Below, one piece after another: positions 34,173 to 43,412 of a DNA stretch of 64,000 nt. Positions within the stretch are counted from its first letter, which is position 1; each line of letters starts with the position of its first letter. Origin of the DNA: Chloroflexota bacterium (lineage in GTDB: Bacteria > Chloroflexota > UBA11872 > VXNJ01); NCBI GenBank assembly GCA_009840625.1, contig VXNJ01000010.1, forward strand, positions 271,541 to 335,540. The letters are read 5' to 3'. A model generated the notes under the pieces. That model did no database searches, was not told the origin of the DNA, and worked only from the letters and a program-made list of their open reading frames with translations. Both the position numbers and the translations under genes were made by a program.

Positions 34173-34742
34173 CTATCCGGCGATGTATACGCGCGGCCAA
34201 ACACCGCGATTGCGGGCCAGCGCCAGCGCCGCGGCGGCAAAGGCCGCGAGCAGTGCCAGGAGCGCGGCTGCCGGAAGGGCCGCGTCGTTGACCCGGGCCC
34301 AGCTGGCCAGGTTGTAGCACCCCCAGGCCAACGCCGGCGCGGCCAGCAGGACCTGCGGAAATACAAGCAGGACGGCTACCGCCACGTAGCCGGGTGGTCG
34401 CCGGGTCTCAAGCGCCCCCGAATAGTCGAACTGGCGGCGGGCCAGGGCGTCGCAGATAAAGCCTGAAACCAGCAGATAGGCGCCGATCAGGAGGGGGGCC
34501 GAGACCCGGACGGCATTGCCAAACGTCGGTTCGGCCAGATCATCGCCGAGCGGATCGGGTATGGGCGCAAAAGGGGCGTCGAGGGCCAGCACCGCGGCCA
34601 CGAAGGGCGTCCGCAGGAGAACGATCGCGACCATGATCAGGGCCGCCAGCAGAACCGACGGGCCAAGCCAGCCCGGGACGGGCGGCGATCCCGGCGACTC
34701 CGGCCCAGGTGCGGAGGCCGACGGCGATGGGGGCTGCGACAT
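34173..34742 (-). CDS. Hypothetical membrane protein with Pro/Ser-rich N-terminus
   Basis: The 189-residue protein begins with a Pro/Ser-rich cytosolic stretch (MSQPPSPSASAPGPESPGS) and has about four hydrophobic helices: 28-50 (LGPSVLLAALIMVAIVLL), 80-102, 116-145 and 150-175. ATG 34742 follows GGGAG with 6-nt spacing, which decides against the longer frame to 34850. No motif identifies a function. Confidence 0.7.
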   Translation of the reverse strand: MSQPPSPSASAPGPESPGSPPVPGWLGPSVLLAALIMVAIVLLRTPFVAAVLALDAPFAPIPDPLGDDLAEPTFGNAVRVSAPLLIGAYLLVSGFICDALARRQFDYSGALETRRPPGYVAVAVLLVFPQVLLAAPALAWGCYNLASWARVNDAALPAAALLALLAAFAAAALALARNRGVWPRVYIAG

Positions 34743-34958
34743 TTCTATCTCCCGCAAGGCGCGGACCTTAAAGGAAAACGGGCAAAGACGATCAGGGATT
34801 GGACCGCTGATCTGTCCTATACTCGATTTTGCTCGCATGCGGATGCGCACGCAATACCCCGATTCGGCCTTTCCCGGCAGGGGTCATGGCCACACAGTTG
34901 GCGCTGCCGCAGGAGTTTCCAGACACGTATTTAGTCCCTCATCCGGGAGTCGCTTGGT

Positions 34959-35363
34959 TTGCTAAGAATCCGCTTGCAGCGCCGCGGCGCCAAGAAGCGG
35001 CCCAGTTACCGGGTGGTCGTTATTCCGGCGCGCTCGGCACGAGACTCACGCTGCGTCGACGATCTGGGTTACTACGACCCGGTTCCGGACCCGTCCACCG
35101 TCGCAATCGACGTCGACCGCGCGGCCGACTGGATCCGCAAGGGCGCCCAGCCAAGTGACCGCGTCGCCAAACTCCTGGAATCGATCCAGCCCAATTTTTC
35201 GGATTTCGTCCGTTCCGGGGTCACCCTCGAAGCGGCCCAGCAAGCCCAGGCCGCGGCCCTGCAGATTGCGCGTCAGCGCCGCGCCGAGGCCGAGGCCGAG
35301 GCTGGCGCCGCAGCCGAGAGCCCCGAGGCCAATGGGGAAGAAGAACCAGTCGCCGCCGACTGA
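34959..35363 (+). CDS. rpsP: 30S ribosomal protein bS16
   Basis: The 134-residue protein has the bS16 core: LRIRLQRRGAKKRPSYRVVV, ARSARDSRCVDDLGYYDPVP and DWIRKGAQPSDRVAKLLE. TTG 34959 has GGGAG about 9 nt upstream and gives the natural N-terminus. An unusual C-terminal extension of roughly 45 residues, rich in Ala and Glu (RQRRAEAEAEAGAAAE), follows the fold. It heads the cluster rpsP-khpA-trmD. Confidence 0.95.
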   Translation: MLRIRLQRRGAKKRPSYRVVVIPARSARDSRCVDDLGYYDPVPDPSTVAIDVDRAADWIRKGAQPSDRVAKLLESIQPNFSDFVRSGVTLEAAQQAQAAALQIARQRRAEAEAEAGAAAESPEANGEEEPVAAD

Positions 35364-35408
35364 CCAGCAAAACGGCCACGCCCCGCGCGGCCTGAAAGAT
35401 AGTCACGC

Positions 35409-35645
35409 ATGGAAGATTTGATCCGGTTCATCGCCGAAAACCTGACCGGCGATCCCGATTCGATCGAGGTGGAGAGCTACGAGCGCTCCGGAACGACCGT
35501 CTACGAGCTGCGCGTTCCGGCCTCCGACATGGGCCGCGTGATCGGCCGCCACGGCCGCATGGCCGCCGCCATTCGCCGGGTGATCAACGCCGCTCCGCTG
35601 GCGGCCGGCCAGCGCTGCATCCTGGACATCGAAGAGGCCGCCTAA
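35409..35645 (+). CDS. khpA: KH-domain RNA-binding protein KhpA
   Basis: The 78-residue protein is a single KH domain with the GxxG loop in SDMGRVIGRHGRMAAAIRRV. KhpA acts with KhpB in RNA binding and cell-shape control in several Gram-positive bacteria. Starting MEDLIRFIAENLTGDPDSIE it matches family length exactly. It lies between rpsP and trmD, its common place. rimM, frequently the next gene, is absent; only 52 nt separate khpA from trmD. Confidence 0.93.
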   Translation: MEDLIRFIAENLTGDPDSIEVESYERSGTTVYELRVPASDMGRVIGRHGRMAAAIRRVINAAPLAAGQRCILDIEEAA

Positions 35646-35697
35646 CCCGGCTAGTCCGACCCGGCCGCGCAGTCCGCCCCAGCCAGGCCGCCGGGCG

Positions 35698-36453
35698 ATG
35701 GAGATTGCGTTCATCACGATCTTCCCGGAGATGTTTCCGGGCCCGTTGGAATTCGGAGTGATCGGGCGCGCGCTTTCCCGCGGCGACGCCCGGGTGGAAG
35801 TGATCGACCTGCGCGATTTCGCCGAAGGCCGTCAGCGCCAGATCGACGACTATCCGTTTGGCGGCGGCGGCGGCATGGTGATGACGGCCCCGCCGGCCGC
35901 GGCCGCGATCCAGCATGCGCGCGGGGACGGAGGCCACGTGATCTTCATGACCCCGCAGGGACCCCGGCTCACCCACGCTGATTGCCAGCGGCTGGCCGGC
36001 CGCGCCCGTCTGGTGATTCTTTGCGGACGCTACGAAGGCCTCGATGAACGGGTTCGCCGGAGCATGGTTGACGAGGAGTTCTCGGTCGGCGACTTCGTCG
36101 TTACCGGCGGCGAACTGCCCGGCATGCTGCTGGCCGAAGCGGTGCTGCGGCTGCGGCCCGGGGTGGTCGGCAACGAGTCCGGCGTCCGCACCGATTCATT
36201 TGCCACCGGGCTCCTGGAGCATCCCCAGTTTTCGCGGCCGCGCGAATTCTCCGGCCTGGGCGTCCCGGAGGTCCTGCTCTCGGGCGATCACGCCGCGATC
36301 GCGGCGTGGAAGCGGTGCGAGTCGCTGCGGCGCACCCTGCTGCGGCGCCCCGAGCTGCTCGCTGAAGCCTCCCTTACACCCGGGGAGCGGAGCTGGCTGG
36401 CCAGTCAGCACCCGCTCGAATGGAGGCGGGCCGGACTGCCCGAACCCGAATAA
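35698..36453 (+). CDS. trmD: tRNA (guanine37-N1)-methyltransferase TrmD
   Basis: TrmD methylates G37 of tRNAs reading CNN and some other codons, preventing frameshifts. The 251-residue SPOUT enzyme shows ITIFPEMFPGPLEFGVIGRA, DDYPFGGGGGMVMTAPP, the trefoil-knot segments ILCGRYEGLDERVR and DFVVTGGELPGMLLAEAVLR, and a C-terminal domain with the LSGDHAAIAAWKR motif. rplS does not follow; the next gene is groL. Confidence 0.96.
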   Translation: MEIAFITIFPEMFPGPLEFGVIGRALSRGDARVEVIDLRDFAEGRQRQIDDYPFGGGGGMVMTAPPAAAAIQHARGDGGHVIFMTPQGPRLTHADCQRLAGRARLVILCGRYEGLDERVRRSMVDEEFSVGDFVVTGGELPGMLLAEAVLRLRPGVVGNESGVRTDSFATGLLEHPQFSRPREFSGLGVPEVLLSGDHAAIAAWKRCESLRRTLLRRPELLAEASLTPGERSWLASQHPLEWRRAGLPEPE

Positions 36454-36577
36454 TTGCGGATCGCGCCCATTTGCAAGAAAATTCGTGGCGCCGCCGGCCC
36501 GCGATCCGAACCGGCGTGGCGGTGCGATCTCCCCAAAAACCTGACCATTTCCAGTCTGTCAACCTGAAGGCCACGCC

Positions 36578-38167
36578 ATGATTTCCCACAAAGAAGTGCT
36601 TCTCGGGGCCAGTGCGCGCGAACGCATCCGCACCGGCGTCGACCTGATCGGCGACGCGGTGCGCGTCACCATGGGCCCGCGCGGGCGCAACGTCGTCCTG
36701 GAGCGCAAGTACGCCCTGCCGGCAATTTCCAACGACGGATACACCGTCGCCAATTCGATAAATTCGCTGGCCGATCCGTTTGTCGACACCGGCGCCAAGC
36801 TCGCCTACCAGGCGGCCAAGAAGACCAACGAGGACGCCGGCGACGGCACCTCCACATCGGCGGTGCTGACCCAGGCGATGTATGCGGCCGCGCTGAAGCT
36901 GATATCGGCCGGATACAACCCGATGATCCTGCGTCGCGGCATGGAGCTGGCCGGGGCCGCGGTTACCGACCACCTCAAGGGCATGGCCCGCGACCTGGAC
37001 GGCGACGAGGAGCTGACCTGGGTTGCCTCGCTGTCGGCCAATGACCCCGAGATCGGCGAGGTCGTCGCCGGGGTCTACACCAAGCTAGGCGCCGACGCGG
37101 GCGTGAACCTGGAAGATGGCTCGACCAGCGAGCTGACCGTCGAATACCTGGCCGGACTCACCTTCGACCGAGGGCTGAAGTCCCCGTATTTCGGATCCGG
37201 GGAGGACATCAAGGCCGAGATCGATCAGCCCTACATCTTCATCACCGACCAGAAGCTGGAAGCGGCCAACGAGATCGTGCCGTTCTTGGAGAAGTTCGTC
37301 AGCAACGGCTTGCGCAACCTGCTGGTGATCGCCGAGGACATCGAGAAAGAGGCGCTGGCGGCCCTGGTGATCAACAAACTGCGCGGCAACCTAAACGTGG
37401 CCGCGGTGAAAGCCCCGGCGTTCGGCGACCGTCGCCGCGGGATGCTCGAGGACTACGCGATCTTTACCGGCGGACGGCTGGTGGCCAAGGAACTGGGCAT
37501 CGGCTGGGAAGACGTGACCCTGGACTACCTGGGCCGCGCCGAGAAGGCGATCGTCGGGCGCAACGAGTCCACCATCATCGGTGGTTCCGGCGAACCGCGT
37601 GCGATAAAGCAGCGCGTCGAGGAGCTCTGGGCATCCAGTCGCGCCGCGAAGAATGACTTCGACCGCGAAAAATTTGCCGAACGGGCCAACAATCTGGCCG
37701 GGACGGTAGCGGTGGTGAACATCGGCGCCCCGACCGAAGTCGAGCAGAAGGAAACCCGCGCCCGGGTGGAGGACGCGGTCTCAGCCGCCAAGGCGGCCTT
37801 GCAGGAAGGCGTCATACCCGGAGGCGGGGTATCGCTGGTTCGGGCCGCGGCCGCCATCGACGATCTCGAGCTGACCGGCGACGCCGCGATAGGCGCCGAG
37901 GTCGTGCGGGCCGCATTGACCGCGCCGCTCGCCCAGATTGCCGAGAACGCCGGCTACGAAGGCGACGTGATCGTGCGCCGGGTGGGCGACCTGGAGGGAG
38001 CGCACGGCTTCAACGCCGCCACCGGCGAATACGAGGACCTGCTCAAGTCCGGCATCGTCGACCCGGTGAAGGTAACCCGACTGGCGGTCACGAACGCGGT
38101 GTCGGCGGCGGTGATGCTGGTCACCACCGAGGCAATGGTGGTGGACCCGCCGCCCAAGTCGGGCTAA
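36578..38167 (+). CDS. groL: Chaperonin GroEL (divergent, no adjacent groES)
   Basis: The 529-residue protein has equatorial-domain motifs VTMGPRGRNVVLERKYALP and EDAGDGTSTSAVLTQAM (GDGTS with the ATP aspartate), the apical VKAPAFGDRRRGMLED, and the catalytic aspartate segment ARVEDAVSAAKAALQEGV with GIVDPVKVTRLAV. The usual Gly-Gly-Met tail is absent; it ends PPPKSG. No groES precedes it; the 124 nt upstream contain no small ORF of that kind and no CIRCE element. It is probably a secondary GroEL, or the only copy with groES elsewhere. Confidence 0.93.
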   Translation: MISHKEVLLGASARERIRTGVDLIGDAVRVTMGPRGRNVVLERKYALPAISNDGYTVANSINSLADPFVDTGAKLAYQAAKKTNEDAGDGTSTSAVLTQAMYAAALKLISAGYNPMILRRGMELAGAAVTDHLKGMARDLDGDEELTWVASLSANDPEIGEVVAGVYTKLGADAGVNLEDGSTSELTVEYLAGLTFDRGLKSPYFGSGEDIKAEIDQPYIFITDQKLEAANEIVPFLEKFVSNGLRNLLVIAEDIEKEALAALVINKLRGNLNVAAVKAPAFGDRRRGMLEDYAIFTGGRLVAKELGIGWEDVTLDYLGRAEKAIVGRNESTIIGGSGEPRAIKQRVEELWASSRAAKNDFDREKFAERANNLAGTVAVVNIGAPTEVEQKETRARVEDAVSAAKAALQEGVIPGGGVSLVRAAAAIDDLELTGDAAIGAEVVRAALTAPLAQIAENAGYEGDVIVRRVGDLEGAHGFNAATGEYEDLLKSGIVDPVKVTRLAVTNAVSAAVMLVTTEAMVVDPPPKSG

Positions 38168-38196
38168 AGCGGGCCGCGCGGCCGCGCGCCGGGAGG

Positions 38197-38595
38197 CTAG
38201 AAGACCGAGTCCGACCGCGACCAGTCGACCGACGAAATCTGGATCTGGATCGGTTCCTGCTGCGGGTCGAAAGGCTCGACGTCGGTGTCGTCGAAGATCG
38301 ATTTGAGGTGGTTGTCGGACAGGAATTTCTGCTCGACTAGGGCATCGCAGAAGGTTTCGATGACCTGGTACCGCGTGAACCACTCGTAGGGTTTTTCGTA
38401 ATTGCCGGAACGGCGCGCGAAGTAGCAGACGACATCTCTGACCGAGATCGCATCGATCGTCCGCGCGGGCGGCACCGACCTGCAAAAGTCGTCGACCCAG
38501 GCGACGCGGCGTTCGATTTCCTCATTGGAATAGCGCTGCTTGGATGCAAGATATCCGCGATACCATTTGGCAGCGCTGGCGGCGTTGATCGACAT
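38197..38595 (-). CDS. Hypothetical protein of 132 residues, possible lone SAM-like domain
   Basis: Start ATG 38595 follows GGGAGG with about 5-nt spacing, strong support for a real gene. The product is soluble: MSINAASAAKWYRGYLASKQ, EIERRVAWVDDFCRSVPPAR and KPYEWFTRYQVIETFCDALV. The helix pattern (a short helix, then RRVAWVDDFC, then a pair of helices) loosely recalls the core-binding N-terminal domain of tyrosine recombinases, but no catalytic domain follows. The C-terminus is acidic then ends SSVDWSRSDSVF. I do not recognise a family. Confidence 0.7.
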   Translation of the reverse strand: MSINAASAAKWYRGYLASKQRYSNEEIERRVAWVDDFCRSVPPARTIDAISVRDVVCYFARRSGNYEKPYEWFTRYQVIETFCDALVEQKFLSDNHLKSIFDDTDVEPFDPQQEPIQIQISSVDWSRSDSVF

Positions 38596-38795
38596 CTGGT
38601 CCTCCCGGCCAAACCGCTCCGCCGACCTGCCAGCGTTCGACAGCAGCGTTCCGACCACAAACGTCTGAACGATATTTGGTTGGGGTGCCGGTTGCAGCGG
38701 CCGCGCCGCCGACTGGCACCGTTTTCATTTTAGATGCGGATTCGGCAATTTCCAGTCCCTCCCCCTCCGATTCGAGTGATCGCAGGGCACTCGGC

Positions 38796-40145
38796 ATGAC
38801 CCCGATCGCGCTTGCCGGCCGCCGGGTGGTGGTGATGGGGCTGGGCCTGCACGGCGGCGGGGTGGCCATGGTCCGGTTTCTTTGCCAGCGCGGCGCGCGG
38901 GTGCTGGCAACCGACCTGCGCGATGCCGAAACTCTGGCCCCGAGCCTTGCCCAGCTGGCGGACCTTGACGTGGAATTCGTCCTCGGCGAGCACCGCCGCG
39001 CCGACTTTGCGGGCGCCGACCTGGTGATCCGCAATCCGGCGGTGCCGGAGGAATCGCCGTATCTGGCAGCGGCCCGCGCGTCCGGGGTGCCGGTCGAAAT
39101 GGAAATGGGGCTGTTTTTCGCCGAGTGCGAACCCGATCGGATCGTGGGCGTAACCGGAACGCGCGGCAAGACCACGACCGCGACGTTTATCTGGCACGCG
39201 CTCCGCTCGGCCGGTCGCAAGGCGGAACTGGCCGGCAACATGCGGATTTCGGCGGTCGGTCTGCTGGCCGGGCTCGACCCCGAGGCGGTCGTCGTGCTCG
39301 AACTCTCCTCCTGGCAGCTGGAAGGGCTGGTGCAACACCAGATCTCGCCGGCCCGCGCAGTGGTCACAAATCTGCTGGACGACCATCTCGACCGCTACCC
39401 CAGCCGCGACGCATATGCGGCGGCCAAGCAGACGATCGTCGCTTTCCAGCGACCCGGCGACCTGGCGGTTCTTAACTCCGAGAACGCGTACACGACCGCG
39501 TTCGCCGAGTCGGCCCCGGGACGGGTGGCATGGTTCTCGGCCGCCGACCCGGTCGCCGGCTGGAGCCGGGCCCAAATCGGTGGCGAGCACAACCGGGCCA
39601 ACCTGGCGGCGGCGAGCCGGGTGCTGGTTGACCTTGGACTTTCCGAAAGGGAAATCGCGGTGGCGGTGGCCAGCTTCAAAGGCGTCCCCTATCGCCAGGA
39701 AACGGTGGCCCGAATCGACGGAGTCAGCTGGGTGAACGATACGACTTCGACCACTCCCGACGCCGCGATCGCGGCGCTTGAGGGGCTTTCGCCGCCGTTC
39801 GTATGGATCGCCGGAGGATCGGAAAAACACCTGGATTTTGAGTCTCTGGCGGAGCTGGCGGGGCGGCGGCGGGAGCAGATTCGGGCGGTGGTGATGCTGC
39901 CGGGAGCGGCCAGCGAGCGCCTGGGCAGGAGCCTTGCGGGCCAGGAGCTGCATCCGGTGGCGACGATGCCCGATGCGGTACGGACCGCGGCCGCGCTGGC
40001 GCGCCCGGGAGATACCGTCCTGCTTTCGCCGGCGTGCGCGTCATTCGGCCTTTTTTTGAACGAATTCGACCGCGGAGACCAGTTCAACGACGCGGTGCGG
40101 GCTATTGCTGAGCCCGCCGCCGGCGGCGATGCGGCGGGCGGTTGA
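38796..40145 (+). CDS. murD: UDP-N-acetylmuramoyl-L-alanine:D-glutamate ligase MurD
   Basis: MurD adds D-Glu in peptidoglycan precursor synthesis. The protein of 449 residues has an N-terminal Rossmann domain (RRVVVMGLGLHGGGVAMVRF), P-loop VGVTGTRGKTTTATFIW (about residues 116-131), VVLELSSWQLEGL, VVTNLLDDHLDRY (the catalytic His) and C-terminal VSWVNDTTSTTPDAAI and SEKHLDFESL. ATG 38796 matches the family start. It is isolated from the usual dcw cluster. A murein-forming wall is implied for this organism, in line with the LysM protein. Confidence 0.93.
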   Translation: MTPIALAGRRVVVMGLGLHGGGVAMVRFLCQRGARVLATDLRDAETLAPSLAQLADLDVEFVLGEHRRADFAGADLVIRNPAVPEESPYLAAARASGVPVEMEMGLFFAECEPDRIVGVTGTRGKTTTATFIWHALRSAGRKAELAGNMRISAVGLLAGLDPEAVVVLELSSWQLEGLVQHQISPARAVVTNLLDDHLDRYPSRDAYAAAKQTIVAFQRPGDLAVLNSENAYTTAFAESAPGRVAWFSAADPVAGWSRAQIGGEHNRANLAAASRVLVDLGLSEREIAVAVASFKGVPYRQETVARIDGVSWVNDTTSTTPDAAIAALEGLSPPFVWIAGGSEKHLDFESLAELAGRRREQIRAVVMLPGAASERLGRSLAGQELHPVATMPDAVRTAAALARPGDTVLLSPACASFGLFLNEFDRGDQFNDAVRAIAEPAAGGDAAGG

Positions 40146-40274
40146 AAATCGAGCACGCGGTCGTAAGGGAACGCGCGCACTGCGCGCAGGCCCGGCTCGG
40201 ACTCCGCAAAACTCCGCGCCCGAATTCCAGACTGCGGCAATAGTCCTCACAACTCGATTAAGGGTCAGACCGAA

Positions 40275-41306
40275 ATGGCCGACATGTCCAGTGATCCCCG
40301 AATCGACCCGCGCATCAAGGCCGCCCTCGGGCACCTTCAGACGACCGACGGCCGCGACGTTAGCAGCAGAGAAGAAGCCATCGCACTCGAATCCTCGCCG
40401 CAGCGAATCGCGCGCGAGGCGGTGATGGGAATCCTGAAGGAGTCCTGCGACAGCGATGCGGTCGCACCCTCCAGCGGGTTGGAAATCTCAGTTCGCGAGT
40501 TTTCCTCGCAACCGGACGGCAATGCGATCACGGTGCGGTTCATTCGCGCCCGCGACAAGGGCCCCCTGCCGTGCGTGTACTACATTCACGGCGGCGGGAT
40601 GGCGACCTCGTCGGTGTTCGACCCCCACTACCGCGCATGGGGCCGGATCATCGCCCGCTATGGCGTTGCGGTGGCGATGGTGGATTTCCGCAACTGCCTC
40701 ACCCCCTCCTCGGCTCCCGAAGTTGTCCCCTATCCGGGCGGCCTCAACGACTGCGTTTCCGGGATCCGCTGGCTGGCCGCCAACGCCGACGAGCTGGGCG
40801 TTGACCCCGCGCGAATCGTGATCGCGGGCGAAAGCGGCGGCGGGAATCTGACCCTAGCCACCGGGATGAATCTGCTGCGCGACGGCGACATCGGCATCGT
40901 CAGAGGTCTCTACGCGCTCTGCCCCTACATCGCCGGTAGCTGGCCGCGGGCCGAGTTGCCTTCATCGACCGAGAACAACGGTCTACTGCTGGACCTGCAC
41001 CACAACCGGGCCGCGATGGCCTACGGTTGGGACGCGTTCGCCGCCGGGGATCCGCTGGCCTGGCCGCTATTTGCTTCGCCCAAGGACGTTGCCGGACTGC
41101 CTGCCACGACGATATCGGTCAACGAGTGCGACCCGCTGCGCGACGAAGGAATCGCTTTCTACAGGCTGCTGCTTTCCTCGGGGGTTGCGGCGCGTTGCCG
41201 GCAGGTGATGGGGACCATCCACGCCACGGAGATATTTGCGGCGCTTTGTCCGGAAATCTCTCGCGACACCGCCCGCGATCTGGCGGCGATGTGCCGCGGC
41301 GACTAG
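40275..41306 (+). CDS. Alpha/beta hydrolase of the HSL (esterase/lipase) family
   Basis: The 343-residue protein has the HSL-type oxyanion motif HGGG (YYIHGGGMATSS, about residue 110), the nucleophile elbow GESGGG in VIAGESGGGNLTLA (Ser near 187), an aspartate in ISVNECDPLRDEG and a late histidine in GTIHATEIF. These enzymes hydrolyse short acyl esters. No adjacent pathway genes indicate the natural substrate. It starts ATG 40275. Confidence 0.9.
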   Translation: MADMSSDPRIDPRIKAALGHLQTTDGRDVSSREEAIALESSPQRIAREAVMGILKESCDSDAVAPSSGLEISVREFSSQPDGNAITVRFIRARDKGPLPCVYYIHGGGMATSSVFDPHYRAWGRIIARYGVAVAMVDFRNCLTPSSAPEVVPYPGGLNDCVSGIRWLAANADELGVDPARIVIAGESGGGNLTLATGMNLLRDGDIGIVRGLYALCPYIAGSWPRAELPSSTENNGLLLDLHHNRAAMAYGWDAFAAGDPLAWPLFASPKDVAGLPATTISVNECDPLRDEGIAFYRLLLSSGVAARCRQVMGTIHATEIFAALCPEISRDTARDLAAMCRGD

Positions 41307-41416
41307 TCGCCCGCCCCCCGGTCGGGACCTGCCGAGCGGGAATGTGCCCCGGCCTAAACTGAAATCACCCGGGCGCCGGGCCCGGCCCCAGCACAGGAAG
41401 GCGACGGTAATCGCCC

Positions 41417-41680
41417 ATGCAGTCCAGCCTCATCGGCAAGATTCAAAAGGCCAAACGCTATTCCGAGGAACCGGAACGGATCAACATCACCGAACTCACC
41501 TCGACCTTTCGCGGTGGAAACGGTGATTACGAGGTTTCGTATTCGGAGAGCGGCGGCTGGTCCTGCACCTGCGAGTTTTCGCAAAGCTGGGGTTACTGCT
41601 CACACATGATCGCGCTTGAGAAACTGTTGACGCCAATGGTCAAAATCGCCGCCGCGCCAAGCATCGAAGGAGCGGCTTGA
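41417..41680 (+). CDS. Small SWIM zinc-finger-like protein
   Basis: The 87-residue protein contains CTCEFSQSWGYCSHMIALEK, which gives the SWIM finger pattern CxC then CxH. SWIM fingers bind zinc and occur in SWI2/SNF2 helicases, MuDR transposases and RecQ/Sws1 proteins. Here it stands alone with an N-terminal part IQKAKRYSEEPERINITELT and a strand-rich stretch. An in-frame TAA at 41408 fixes the start to ATG 41417 or later. Possible DNA or protein interaction module; partner unknown. Confidence 0.75.
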   Translation: MQSSLIGKIQKAKRYSEEPERINITELTSTFRGGNGDYEVSYSESGGWSCTCEFSQSWGYCSHMIALEKLLTPMVKIAAAPSIEGAA

Positions 41681-41724
41681 GCCCCTGGCTCCGAGTGCGC
41701 AGTTTGCTAACATTCCTATCCCTA

Positions 41725-42075
41725 GGGGATGCTGGGATTTGACAGGCTGGTTGAATTCCGGTTCGGCAGGTCGAGGATGCTGTCTGGCTCGTTAAAACGA
41801 CAGCAACCAAAAACTGCCAAACCTAAGTTGGCTCTCGCCGCCTAAACCGCGGTGACGTCGCTCCGGGTTTCTCTGGTGACCCGGAACCCGGCGTTCGCAA
41901 ACCGGAGCGCTGCGTGACCCGGCCTGAAGGGTTGCGCCTAAGACCGAATCAGGCAATCTAACCCGGACGTTGTCCGTGACCCATCCGGGCAGATTGTTGG
42001 AAACGGACTAAACCTGTAGAAGAGCCGGAAAGAAACAGTCTGGACGGGGTGTTCGACTCACCCCCATCTCCACCA
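41725..42075 (+). ncRNA. ssrA: Transfer-messenger RNA (tmRNA)
   Basis: The RNA begins with ggggatgctgggatttgaca and ends with the tRNA-like T arm (GTGTTCGACTCACCCC), acceptor CATCTCC, A and an encoded CCA at 42073-42075; ggggatg at 41725 pairs with catctcc at 42065-42071 with one G-U. Length is 351 nt. The tag reading frame ends ...LALAA then TAA at 41843-41845; it reads approximately RQQPKTAKPKLALAA from 41798. The terminal LALAA is the classic ClpXP recognition end. It rescues stalled ribosomes. Confidence 0.95.
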
Positions 42076-43412
42076 ATGAGGGACTCCGCCCGCAAAGGCG
42101 TTGCGGCGCGGGTCCTTGGCGACTTGGTCAGGATCGGCTGGCGCGGGCCGCGGCTGGCATTGCCAGCATCGGTAAACCTTGGAATCGCCGGACTGCTCGC
42201 CCCGGTCATCAACGCGCTGTTGGCGCGCGCTTCGGACCCAGAGGCGGCGATCGCCGGATTTGCGGTCGCCTACGGGCTGATGGCCCTGATCGCCATTCCG
42301 CAGCTGCGAATCCAACAACTCACGCTCGTCTTCGCCCGTTCCGGGCCGAGTCTTGCCAAGGTGCGCCGGTTCATCTCGCTGCTCGCGCTGGCAAGTTTCT
42401 CGGTCGGCGCGCTGGCGGCGATCAGCCCGCTCGGCGGTTGGCTGCTGGCCAAGGGGTTCGGACTTTCGGGAGCCCCCCTGGAACAGGCGTCAGTGGCCCT
42501 GGCGCCGCTGGTCGCCTGGATTCCGCTGGCGTGTTTCAGGACCCACTTCCACGGCATCATGCTCGCCACCGGGCGCACCGGGGTCATGTGGTCGGGGATC
42601 GCAATTTCCCTGGCGGCGGCGGTACTGAGCACCGCCCTGCTGTTGTACCTGGACGTGCCGGCCGCGGCCGCGGCGGCATCGGGGCACAGCATCGGGGTGG
42701 CGCTGGAGGTATTGATACTGTTTGCCGCCGACCGCGCGGGCTATGCCTGGCCGGGCGAGGCCGCGGCGGTTCCCGGCTACCGCGAACTGGCCCGTTTCTT
42801 CGGTCCATTGCTGGTGGCCGCGCTTTTGCCTTCGGTCACGATCCCGATCCTGCACGCGGCGATGGCCCGCGCGCCCGATCCGGCAACCGGAATCGCCGCC
42901 TTCACCCTTGCGCGTTCGGTGGTCCACCTGGCGACGATCCCGATCTGGGGGCTGCAACCGACCCTGTTGGCCTTGTTCGGGCGCGGCACGCCGCCGCGCG
43001 CGGCGGCGACTTTCGCCTACGCGATGGGCTTGGGCGCGCTGGCGATTACGCTGGCGATCTCCTACCTGGGGCCGGTCAATGATCTGGTGCTCGGCCAGCT
43101 GCTTGGAGCGGCCGGCGCGCTGGCAGTGCAAGGCCAGGCGGCGATGATGCTTCTGGCGCTACTACCGCCGCTGATGGCGATGGAGCAGGTTTACTCGTCG
43201 GCGCTGCTGGCCTGCCGGCGGGCCAACCCGTTTATCTGGATCAACCTGCTGCGGCTCGCAATCCTGATCCTGACAGTGGCGGCTGCGTTGCTGGTCGCTC
43301 CCCAGGCGGTATGGGTCGGCGCGGCGGGCGAATTCGCCGGGTTGATGGGCGAGGCCCTGGTGACGATGGGGTTCGGGCGCTCGTCCTACCGGCAGCTGGC
43401 GGAAGCGGCCAG

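Noticed and set aside
33988..34317. 109-residue frame overlapping the small gene at 33945
   Set aside because: Sequence is low-complexity Arg/Ala/Ser and the alternative 73-residue frame looks more protein-like; neither is certain.
36454..36577. groES or CIRCE operator upstream of groL
   Set aside because: No small chaperonin frame and no TTAGCACTC/GAGTGCTAA repeat were found.
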